From the NCBI GenBank assembly GCA_035308905.1, contig DATGFS010000038.1, positions 1-64,000 on the forward strand: a DNA stretch of 64,000 nt. Reading direction: 5' to 3'. The position numbers were made by a program, and so were the translations under genes. This document shows positions 41,254 through 48,628 of this stretch, in pieces; position 1 is the first letter of the stretch; each line of letters starts with the position of its first letter. The stretch is from a bacterium (lineage in GTDB: Bacteria; Sysuimicrobiota; Sysuimicrobiia; Sysuimicrobiales; Segetimicrobiaceae). A model generated the notes under the pieces. It made no database searches and was not told the origin of the DNA. It was given only the letters and a program-made list of their open reading frames with translations.

Positions 41254-42636
41254 ATGAGCGGCACCGTGCGCGGCCTCTTGACGCTCGACGAGCTCCGATC
41301 GCTCGTCGCGTCCGGCGAGATCGACACCGTCATCGCCGCGATGGTCGACATGCAGGGCCGGTTGATGGGCAAGCGCGTCACCGGGCGGTTCTTCCTCGAC
41401 CAGGTGGCGGAGAGCGGCGCCCACGCCTGCAGCTACCTCCTCGGCGTGGACGTCGAGATGGAGCCCCTGCCCGGCTACCGGCTCACGAGCTGGGACAGCG
41501 GCTATCACGACCTCCACATGCGGCCCGACTTCGGCACGCTCAGGCGGATCCCGTGGCTCGAGGGCACGGCGCTCGTCCTGTGCGACCTCGCGCACGACGA
41601 CGGCGCGCCTATCGAGGAGTCGCCGCGACAGATCCTTCGCCGGCAGGTCGCACGCGCGCACGAGCGCGGGTATTCGGCGATGGTCGCGTCGGAGCTCGAG
41701 TTCTACATCTTTCGGGAATCCTACGCGAGCGCGCAGCGCAAGCAGTTCGTGAACCTGGAGCCGTACGGCCGGTACATCGAAGACTATCACATCCAGCAGG
41801 GCACCAACGAAGAGTGGCTCATCCGCCAGATCCGGAACGGGCTCGACGCCGCGGGCGTGCCGGTCGAGTTCAGCAAAGGCGAATGGGGTCCGGGGCAGCA
41901 CGAGCTGAACCTCCGGTACGCGGCGCCGGTGGAGATGGCGGACCGGCACACGGTGTTCAAGCACGGCACGAAGGAGATCGCCGCGCTCAACGACGTGGCG
42001 ATCACGTTCATGGCCAAGTGGCGGGCCGACCTCGCCGGCTCCTCGTGCCACCTCCACGCCAGCCTGTGGGACCGCGACGGGCGCCGCAACCTCTTCTGGG
42101 AGGAGGGGGCGCGGCCGCTCGGCATGTCGCCGCTGTTCCGGCACTTCCTCGGCGGGCTCCTCGCCGGGGCGCGTGAGCTGGCGTACTTCTTCGCACCCTA
42201 CATCAACTCGTACAAGCGATACATGGCCGGGACGTTCGCGCCGGTCGCGGCGGTCTGGAGCCACGACAACCGGACCTGCGGCTTCCGTGTCGTGGGCCGC
42301 GGGGACGGCCTCCGCGTCGAGAACCGCATTCCCGGCGCCGACGCGAATCCGTACCTCATGTTCGCGGCGACGCTCGCGGCCGGCCTGTGGGGCATCGAAC
42401 GTCGCATCGAGCCGCCCGAGATGTTCGAAGGCGACGCCTACCGCGCGCCCGATCTGCCGCGCATCCCCCGCACGCTCCGCGACGCGACGGCCGCGCTCGA
42501 GCGAAGCGAAATCGCGCGGGAAGCGTTCGGCGATCGCGTCGTCGACCACTACCTGCACACCGCGCACCTCGAGCAGGAGGCCTATGACCGCGCCGTGACC
42601 ACCTGGGAGCTCGCCCGCAACTTCGAGCGGACCTGA
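41254..42636 (+). CDS. Glutamine synthetase family protein (gamma-glutamyl-amine ligase-like)
   Basis: 460 residues, two-domain GS fold. The catalytic stretch has ASELEFYIFRE (Glu metal ligands), GEWGPGQHELNL and SCHLHASLW (the NxxGxHxH-like His region), with NRTCGFRVVG and RVENRIPGADANPYL. Compared with GlnA the adenylylation and ammonia-site motifs are shifted, as in PuuA/GlnA3/GlnT enzymes that glutamylate amines or polyamines. It could also be a variant glutamine synthetase; the two are not separable by eye. The ATG at 41254 is the first gene of a plus-strand operon (GS-like, SDR, N-acetyltransferase) diverging from the cysteine-synthase-like gene. Confidence 0.87.
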   Translation: MSGTVRGLLTLDELRSLVASGEIDTVIAAMVDMQGRLMGKRVTGRFFLDQVAESGAHACSYLLGVDVEMEPLPGYRLTSWDSGYHDLHMRPDFGTLRRIPWLEGTALVLCDLAHDDGAPIEESPRQILRRQVARAHERGYSAMVASELEFYIFRESYASAQRKQFVNLEPYGRYIEDYHIQQGTNEEWLIRQIRNGLDAAGVPVEFSKGEWGPGQHELNLRYAAPVEMADRHTVFKHGTKEIAALNDVAITFMAKWRADLAGSSCHLHASLWDRDGRRNLFWEEGARPLGMSPLFRHFLGGLLAGARELAYFFAPYINSYKRYMAGTFAPVAAVWSHDNRTCGFRVVGRGDGLRVENRIPGADANPYLMFAATLAAGLWGIERRIEPPEMFEGDAYRAPDLPRIPRTLRDATAALERSEIAREAFGDRVVDHYLHTAHLEQEAYDRAVTTWELARNFERT

Positions 42637-43403
42637 TGCGCCTCGACGGCAAGGTCGCCCTGATCACCGGCGCCGGCAGCGGCATGGGCCGGCTCGCGGC
42701 GCAGGTGTTTTCGCGCGAGGGCGCCCGTGTCGTCCTCGCAGACGTCTCGCAGGACGCGGGGGAAGCGGCCGCATCAGAGGTCGCGCGCGCCGGCGGCGAG
42801 GCCGTGTTCGTGCCGGCCGACGTCGCGCGGGAGCGGGACGTGCAGACGCTGGTCCGCCGGGGCGTCGAAGCCTTCGGGCGCCTCGACGTGCTGTATAACA
42901 ACGCCGGCATCTTTCCGGCCGACGACGGCTCCGTGGTGGACGTCGCCGAAGAGGTTTGGGACCGCGTGATGGCGGTCAACCTCAAGGGCATCTACCTCTG
43001 CTGCAAGCACGCGATCCCGGAGCTGCTGCGCGCCGGGGGCGGCTCGATCGTCAATGTCGCGTCGTTCGTCGCGCTCGTGGGCTGCACCGTGCCGCAGGAC
43101 GCCTACACGGCCAGCAAGGGCGGCGTGATCGCCCTCACCAAGTCGCTCGCCGTGCAGTTCGGCCCGAAGCACATCCGGACCAACGCGATCGCCCCCGGGC
43201 CCATCGAGACGCCGCTGCTCATGTCGTGGCTGCTCACCAACCCCGCCGAAAAGAAGAAGCGTCTCGACCGGATTCCGGCCGGCCGGTTCGGGCGGCCCGA
43301 GGATATCGTCAACATGGCGCTCTATCTGGCGTCGGATGAGGCGGCCTGGGTCAACGGCGCCGTGATGGTCGTCGACGGCGGCATCACGTCCAACTACTTC
43401 TAA
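42636..43403 (+). CDS. Short-chain dehydrogenase/reductase
   Basis: 255 residues, classical SDR. The cofactor motif TGAGSGMG is at 11-18 and NNAG at 88-91. The triad is Ser143, Tyr157 and Lys161 (DAYTASKGG). Asp36 after the second strand (VVLADVS) suggests NAD(H) rather than NADP(H). It ends with VNGAVMVVDGGITSNYF, like 3-oxoacyl-ACP reductase/alcohol dehydrogenase types. Its ATG overlaps the GS-like stop by one base (TGATG). Confidence 0.9.
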   Translation: MRLDGKVALITGAGSGMGRLAAQVFSREGARVVLADVSQDAGEAAASEVARAGGEAVFVPADVARERDVQTLVRRGVEAFGRLDVLYNNAGIFPADDGSVVDVAEEVWDRVMAVNLKGIYLCCKHAIPELLRAGGGSIVNVASFVALVGCTVPQDAYTASKGGVIALTKSLAVQFGPKHIRTNAIAPGPIETPLLMSWLLTNPAEKKKRLDRIPAGRFGRPEDIVNMALYLASDEAAWVNGAVMVVDGGITSNYF

Positions 43404-43405
43404 CC

Positions 43406-43900
43406 ATGCTGCGGACACGCGCCGCCGTCCCGGACGACGCCGAGGCGATCGCGCGCATCTATAATGAAGGCATCGAAGACCGCGTCGCCACCTTCGAGAC
43501 CCGGCCGCGGAGCGCCGAAGATGTGGGCGGCTGGTTCGACGGGGTGCATCCCATCGTCGTCGCCGAGGACGGCGGCCGGGTGCTGGCGTTCGCGTCCACA
43601 TCGACCTACCGGCCGCGGGACTGCTACGCCGGGATCGCGGAGTTCTCGGTCTACGTCGCGCGGGAGGCCCGGGGCCGCGGCGCCGGGCGCGCCGCGATGG
43701 AGGCGCTGATCGCGGCGTCCGAGCGGGCGGGGTTCTGGAAGCTTGTCTCCCGGGTGTTCCCGCAGAACACGGCCAGCCTGCGGCTGCTCAAATCGTTGGG
43801 CTTTCGCGAGGTCGGGTACTACGAGAAGCACGCCAAGCTCGATGGCGCCTGGCTCGACGTGGTGATCGTGGAGAGGCTGCTGCCGGCGAACGTCCGCTGA
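43406..43900 (+). CDS. GNAT N-acetyltransferase of the phosphinothricin/arsinothricin (ArsN1) type
   Basis: 164 residues. The start RAAVPDDAEAIARIYNEGIEDRVATFETRPR and the acetyl-CoA-binding EFSVYVAREARGRGAGRAAMEALI are what I recall for ArsN1/PAT enzymes, which acetylate the amino group of phosphinothricin or arsinothricin. WKLVSRVFPQNTASLRLLKSLGFREVGYYEKHAKLDGAWLDVVIVER closes the fold. It lies 2 bases after the SDR and third in an operon headed by a GS-family gene; GS is the known target of both inhibitors. Methionine-sulfoximine acetyltransferase activity is an alternative. Confidence 0.8.
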   Translation: MLRTRAAVPDDAEAIARIYNEGIEDRVATFETRPRSAEDVGGWFDGVHPIVVAEDGGRVLAFASTSTYRPRDCYAGIAEFSVYVAREARGRGAGRAAMEALIAASERAGFWKLVSRVFPQNTASLRLLKSLGFREVGYYEKHAKLDGAWLDVVIVERLLPANVR

Positions 43901-43928
43901 GGGCGAGGCGCCGCCGAAGGGGGACCCG

Positions 43929-44837
43929 ATGCCCGGTTGGACCACCTATCCCGAAGAATCACCGCCCGCGAAGGTCGCCTCACTCGCCGAGCAGATCGAG
44001 CGCGACGGCGGTCACGTGCTGGCCGCGTATCGCGAACCGGTCGGGGAACACTGGCAGATCTTCTGCCTCCTGCCGACAGACAAGGTCGACGCGACGCCCT
44101 ACCAGCGCGACCTGTCCCCGACCCACGTCAAGCGTCTTCAGGCCGTCGTGAAGAAGCTGGACCGCGCCGTCGATCCGATCGTCGTGATGTCGCCGGAGCC
44201 CGGCACGTATTGGACGCCGAACGGCAACCACCGCCGCGAGGTGATGCGCAAGCTCAAGGCGGACATGATCCCGGCCATCGTCATCCCGGAGGCGGACGTC
44301 GCCTTCCAGATCCTCGCGCTCAACACGGAGAAGGCCCATAATCTAAAAGACAAGTCGCTCGAGGTCATCCGCATGTACCGCGGCCTCGTCGAGGCGCAGC
44401 CCTCGCGGGGCGAGGAGGACTACGCGTTCGAGTTCGAGGCGGCGTACTATATCACGCTCGGCCTCCTGTACGAGAAGAACAAGCGATTTGCCGGCGGAGC
44501 GTTCGCGCCGATCCTCCGGCGCGTCGACGGTTTTTTGAAGGGCTCGTTTCCCAAGACGCTGCCGCAGCGCGAGGAGCGCGCGTCGCTGGTGATGCAGGCC
44601 GACGAAGCGCTGGCCGGCGTGGTGGAGCGGCTGAAGAAGCGCGGCCTCCGCCACCCCTACGTGAAAAACTTCGTCCTGGCCCGGACCACCCCGCTCACGC
44701 GCGCGCGGAAGACCCTGCCCGGGTTCGATCAGACGTTCAAGAAGCTCGCCGCGAACATCGAAGCGTTCGACATCTCCAAAGTCCGCTACGAGGACATCCA
44801 GCGCGCCGCGATCATGGCGGTGCCGGCCGCGACCTAG
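43929..44837 (+). CDS. ParB-like nuclease-fold protein outside a par locus
   Basis: 302 residues. The ParB N-terminal pattern appears at about 48-115: PTDKVDATPYQRDLSPTHVKRLQAVV, a strand PIVVM, then GNHRREVMRKLKADMIPAIV, matching the GxHRxxA motif (here GNHRREV). A helical half of unknown type follows with no clear helix-turn-helix. No ParA/Soj or parS-like repeats are nearby, so a role in chromosome partition is unlikely. Such free-standing proteins may bind CTP or act as regulators; I cannot say which. It follows the acetyltransferase by 28 bases with GGGGGACCCG before its ATG. Confidence 0.7.
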   Translation: MPGWTTYPEESPPAKVASLAEQIERDGGHVLAAYREPVGEHWQIFCLLPTDKVDATPYQRDLSPTHVKRLQAVVKKLDRAVDPIVVMSPEPGTYWTPNGNHRREVMRKLKADMIPAIVIPEADVAFQILALNTEKAHNLKDKSLEVIRMYRGLVEAQPSRGEEDYAFEFEAAYYITLGLLYEKNKRFAGGAFAPILRRVDGFLKGSFPKTLPQREERASLVMQADEALAGVVERLKKRGLRHPYVKNFVLARTTPLTRARKTLPGFDQTFKKLAANIEAFDISKVRYEDIQRAAIMAVPAAT

Positions 44838-44869
44838 TCCTCCGCGCCGGACACGGCGGTCCCCCCGGG

Positions 44870-46474
44870 CTACTTGAGCCCGTACGCAACGAGCGCGTGC
44901 GCGGCGCCGACGTAGACACGGCCGTCGAACACCGACGGCGTGACGAACCGGTGCGTGGCGCCGGGCCCGTCTCCGTTCGCCGACGTGTAGAGCGGCGCGC
45001 CGCTGCGGGCGTCGAAGGCGTGCAGCGAGCCGGTCCCGGTATCGATCACCCACACGATGCCGTTCGCGTCCGAGCCCGTCACGGCCGGCGCGCCGGGGTC
45101 TTGCATGGCGGGGCTGCACCACGCGACGTCGAGCGTGGAGGCGTGGGACTGCGCGGACACGCCGAGCCGCAGCGCGACGACGCCGCCCATATTCTTGCAC
45201 GGCGCCGGCTGCGCGCCGCGGCCCGTTCCCGGCAGGTAGATGAACCGCCCGGCCGTCCCGCCGTCCCAGTAGGCGCCGGCGGAAAAGATCCGCGCGTTGC
45301 CGGACCGGCAGTCGCCGAAGACGCACCGGCTGTAGACGCCCTCGCCGCCGACCCCGTCGCCCTTGGCGACGCCGCCGAGGTTGTCGCGGTTGATCAGGTA
45401 GGCGACGCCCTGCTTCCCGGCGGCGAGCACGAGATGCGGCGTGGCGGTCCCCGGCTGATCCGGCAGCACGATCGGCGTCAGCGACCCGAGGTCGATGTCG
45501 CCGTTGTTGAGGGGCACGTAGTTGCTCGGCATGAAGTAATCGCGGGTCGAGCCGGAAAAACGCAGGGACGGCGACGTCTCGAGCCGCAGCACGGCCTCGC
45601 CGAAATCGATCCGCCCGCCGGAGTCGCTGTTGCCGGTCCCGGCGTACAGGCGCTCGCCGTCGGAGGAGATCCCGCCGGTCGCCCAGATCCCGCCCATGCG
45701 GCTCGTCGGGGTCGCGTAGCCTTCCTGGCGGCCGGGCGACCCGACCGGAACCGCCGCCACCCAGCCGTGATAGTCGCCGCAGTCGCCCCAATAGCCCCCA
45801 AAGGGAATGTAGACGGTGCCGCGCAGGAACGTGAGCGCGCCTCGCTGCTGCTGCGGCCGGGCGTCGAAGGTGAGGCCGTTGGACGCCGGGGGATCGATCG
45901 TCACCGGCCAGCCGGTGCGCACGGCACCCGTGTCGAGGCTGAGCGCGGCGATCCGGTAGGACCGCGTGCGCCCGCCGTCCGGCGTGGTCTGGGCCACCGC
46001 GAACAGCGCGCCGGACGCGCGGTCGGCGACCGGCGTGCCCGTAATCCCGACCGGGTCGATGTTGCCGCACGGCAGGCTCGATCGCGGCACGGGCGTGCCG
46101 AGCGAGACGGGACCCCACACGCGCGCGCCGCTCTCCGCGTCGAACGCGTAGACGGCGTCGTGCTCGGTCGCGACGTACACGACCGTCCGCGCCTGCCCGC
46201 GCACGGTGACCCCCGGCACCACGAGCGGCGACGCGTAGACGTCGCCGTCCACGGACTCGCTCCACAGGCGGCGCAGCGAGCGCGACCGGACCGCCTCGGG
46301 CGTCAGCAGGTGCTCGCCGGGATCCCATCCCGTGCGCGCGAGATCGTAGTGGAAGGTCTGGATGCCGGCCGGCCCGGCCGGAGCCGCAGGCACGGGCCCC
46401 CCGCCTGCTCCGAGGACAAGCGCGGCCGCCAACGGGACGAGGAACCACAGACCGGATCGTGAACGCTTAACCAT
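44870..46474 (-). CDS. Exported PQQ-type beta-propeller protein
   Basis: 534 residues. A signal peptide (KRSRSGLWFLVPLAAALVLGAGGG) is followed by repeats such as VVYVATEHDAVYAFDAESGARVW and IVWVIDTGTGSLHAFDARSGAPLYTS, which are PQQ-repeat blades. Cysteines in CGNIDPVGITG, GDCGDYHGW and CVFGDCRSG are paired in a way that suggests outside disulfides. Metal or PQQ ligands of true quinoprotein dehydrogenases are not obvious, so it may be a binding or scaffold propeller. The ATG at 46474 follows a GGGGGT stretch by about 8 bases. Confidence 0.78.
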   Translation of the reverse strand: MVKRSRSGLWFLVPLAAALVLGAGGGPVPAAPAGPAGIQTFHYDLARTGWDPGEHLLTPEAVRSRSLRRLWSESVDGDVYASPLVVPGVTVRGQARTVVYVATEHDAVYAFDAESGARVWGPVSLGTPVPRSSLPCGNIDPVGITGTPVADRASGALFAVAQTTPDGGRTRSYRIAALSLDTGAVRTGWPVTIDPPASNGLTFDARPQQQRGALTFLRGTVYIPFGGYWGDCGDYHGWVAAVPVGSPGRQEGYATPTSRMGGIWATGGISSDGERLYAGTGNSDSGGRIDFGEAVLRLETSPSLRFSGSTRDYFMPSNYVPLNNGDIDLGSLTPIVLPDQPGTATPHLVLAAGKQGVAYLINRDNLGGVAKGDGVGGEGVYSRCVFGDCRSGNARIFSAGAYWDGGTAGRFIYLPGTGRGAQPAPCKNMGGVVALRLGVSAQSHASTLDVAWCSPAMQDPGAPAVTGSDANGIVWVIDTGTGSLHAFDARSGAPLYTSANGDGPGATHRFVTPSVFDGRVYVGAAHALVAYGLK

Positions 46475-46573
46475 CACACGTACCCCCGGTGTTGCTTCGC
46501 GGCGGCCGCTCTGGTTACATGGTGGCTGACCGGCGACGTCAGCCGGCGGTGCGGCCGGGGAAAAACGACAGGT

Positions 46574-47530
46574 ATGGCGAGAGCGATGCGCATGCCGAGC
46601 CGGTTTCGAGCCCTGTACGAGCCCGCCAATGCTCCCGCCGCGCGGCGGGCCGGCCTCACGTTTGTGCGCGCCGTGCGGCGGTTCATCCGGCACGGCGATT
46701 TGTTCCCTGCCGCCGCGATCAGTTTTTACGCCATCTTCTCACTGCTGCCGCTGGCCATCCTGCTGCTGGTGAGCCTGCAGCTCATCTTTAACGTGCCCGC
46801 CGCCGCGATCAGCAAAAACATGGGCCGGCTCTTCGGCGGACTTACCGACACGGACATCCTGCTGCGGACGATCCGCGACGCCTACTCGCAGCACGCGCGT
46901 CTCGGATGGCTGGGAGCCGTGGCCCTGGTCGCGGCGGCCGCCGGCGTCTTCAGCGCGGTACAGGTCGCCCTGAACCGCGTCTGGGAAGTCCCGGGCCGGC
47001 ACTTTCACCTGCAGTTCCTGCTCGGCATCGTGATGATGGCCACGTCGCTGCTGGTCTTTCTCGGCATGCTGATCCTCATCGTCAATACGATGCGATTTCT
47101 TCGGTTCAGCGAGGTCGGCGCGCTCCTCGGCCACCCCCGCCTGCCGCGCACCGGTCCGTTGAGCGGCCTGTCCATCACGACCGCGGTCGCCCAGTTCATG
47201 GTCTTCTGGGTCGGCTACCGGATGCTCCCGAACGTTCGCATCCGCTGGGGCGATGCCTGGCTCGGCGCGCTCGTCGGCGCCACCCTGTGGCACATCATCG
47301 CGATCGGGCTCGGTTGGTACCTCGCGGTGTTTTCGGACTACTCGACGCTGTACCACCAGGTCGAAGCGATCATGGTCCTGATCATTTGGGTGTACGCGCT
47401 GGCCTGCTGCTTCCTGTTCGGCGCGGAGTTCGTGGCGGAGTGGACGCCGTACCCGCACGTGATTCGCGAGGTGGAAGAACCCCACGCGGTCCCGTCGATA
47501 GCCGAGCGGCTGGCCGCCGGCGGCAGCTGA
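46574..47530 (+). CDS. YihY/BrkB family membrane protein
   Basis: 318 residues with six helices; the ASAISFYAIFS-like start (here PAAAISFYAIFSLLPLAILLL) and GALVGATLWHIIAIGLGWYLAVFSDYSTLYHQVEAIMVLIIWVY are family-specific. The function of the family is unsettled; formerly called RNase BN, it is now thought of as an inner-membrane transporter or envelope protein. The ATG at 46574 is in frame with a second ATG at 46589. Confidence 0.9.
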   Translation: MARAMRMPSRFRALYEPANAPAARRAGLTFVRAVRRFIRHGDLFPAAAISFYAIFSLLPLAILLLVSLQLIFNVPAAAISKNMGRLFGGLTDTDILLRTIRDAYSQHARLGWLGAVALVAAAAGVFSAVQVALNRVWEVPGRHFHLQFLLGIVMMATSLLVFLGMLILIVNTMRFLRFSEVGALLGHPRLPRTGPLSGLSITTAVAQFMVFWVGYRMLPNVRIRWGDAWLGALVGATLWHIIAIGLGWYLAVFSDYSTLYHQVEAIMVLIIWVYALACCFLFGAEFVAEWTPYPHVIREVEEPHAVPSIAERLAAGGS

Positions 47531-47572
47531 CGGGGACGCGGCGGCCCGCCCCTGCGGGCTCCATAAGCATTC

Positions 47573-47602
47573 GGCGAGGGGCCTCGTTGAAGGCCCCTCG
47601 CC
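47573..47602. terminator. Perfect 12-bp hairpin between convergent yihY-like gene and ilvE
   Basis: GGCGAGGGGCCT and AGGCCCCTCGCC pair fully around the loop CGTTGA. It sits midway between the convergent stops at 47530 and 47627 and reads the same on both strands, so it can serve both genes. There is no U tract. Confidence 0.7.
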
Positions 47603-47626
47603 GTCATTCGCCCTCTTGCCGCGGGT

Positions 47627-48580
47627 TCAAGCCCGCGCGGTGACGGGCTTGTAGACCGGCGTGAGCCAGTGCCGGTACTCCGGCACCCGGCCTTCCGCGA
47701 CGGAGAAGTAGACTTCTTGGAGCTTGCGGGTCAGCGGCCCCGGCCGGCCCGACCCGATCGGGTAGTGGTCAATGGAGTTGACCGGGGTGACTTCCGCGCC
47801 GCTGCCGCAGAAGAACGCCTCGTCCGCGATGTAGAGCTCGGTGCGGTCGACCTCGCGCTCCTCGACCGGTATCCGCAGCACGTCGCGCGCGAGCTCGAGC
47901 ACGGTGGTGCGCGTGATCGATTCGAGGATGTTCGCCGTGATCGGCGGCGTGACGAGCCGTCCGCCGCGGATCATCATGAAGCACGCGCCCGGCCCCTCGG
48001 ACACTTTGCCGCGCTCGTTCAGCATCACCGGCGACCCGTTGTAGCCGTTGAGGCGCGACTCCGTATAGGCGAAGCGTGAGTTGTGGTAGTTCGCGCCCGC
48101 CTTCACCCGCGGCGGAACGGAGTTGTCCGAGATCCGCGTCCAGCTGCTCACGCACGAATCGACGCCCTCCGTGATGCCCTTGGAGTGCGGCGCGAGCCGC
48201 GGCACGATGAAGCCGCCGGTCGGCTCCTTGCCGGCCTGCGCCGAGCTGGCGTGCTCCTCCTCGCCCACGTACAGCGTCAGGCGGAACCAGACGATCCCCT
48301 GGAACTTGTTGGCGCGGAGGACATCGATCTCGGCCTGGGTCAGCTCGTCGGCCGACCACGGAATCGGCATGCGCATGATCTTCGCGGAGTTCCACAGCCG
48401 GGCCATGTGATCGGCGTTGCGAAAGATGTAGAGCTCGCGCTCGCCGTCGTTCCAGTAGCCGCGGACGCCCTCGAAGATGTTGGCGCCGCGCAGCACCGTG
48501 GCAGTCGACACGTGGACCTTCGCATCCTCCCAAGGCACGATCTTACCGTCGAACCACACGAACTCCGCCCGGTCAGCCAT
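47627..48580 (-). CDS. ilvE: Branched-chain amino acid aminotransferase (fold-type IV)
   Basis: 317 residues. It opens FVWFDGKIVPWEDAKVHVSTATVLRGANIFEGVRGYW, the BCAT pattern. The PLP lysine is in RVKAGANYHNSRFA and the phosphate-binding region is TRTTVLELARDVL, with EAFFCGSGAEVTPVNSID near the end. It interconverts branched-chain amino acids and 2-oxoacids. GGAGGCGGGATATCA precedes the ATG at 48580 and a TATAGT element lies 37 bases upstream. Confidence 0.93.
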   Translation of the reverse strand: MADRAEFVWFDGKIVPWEDAKVHVSTATVLRGANIFEGVRGYWNDGERELYIFRNADHMARLWNSAKIMRMPIPWSADELTQAEIDVLRANKFQGIVWFRLTLYVGEEEHASSAQAGKEPTGGFIVPRLAPHSKGITEGVDSCVSSWTRISDNSVPPRVKAGANYHNSRFAYTESRLNGYNGSPVMLNERGKVSEGPGACFMMIRGGRLVTPPITANILESITRTTVLELARDVLRIPVEEREVDRTELYIADEAFFCGSGAEVTPVNSIDHYPIGSGRPGPLTRKLQEVYFSVAEGRVPEYRHWLTPVYKPVTARA

Positions 48581-48616
48581 TGATATCCCGCCTCCACCTG
48601 GTCCTGTGATTGTTTC

Positions 48617-48622
48617 ACTATA
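48617..48622 (-). promoter_or_regulatory. -10 element (TATAGT) upstream of ilvE
   Basis: TATAGT on the minus strand, 36 bases from the ATG at 48580, in a 48-base gap. No -35 hexamer can be read because the region upstream is the GC-rich end of ligD. Moderate support only. Confidence 0.4.
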
Positions 48623-48628
48623 CCGCTT

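Noticed and set aside
38887-42567. A 1226-codon open frame on the minus strand
   Set aside because: Beyond the phnA start (40125) it is antisense to the cysteine-synthase-like and GS-like genes; composition is Arg/Ala/Gly-rich with no motifs. Only the phnA part is kept.
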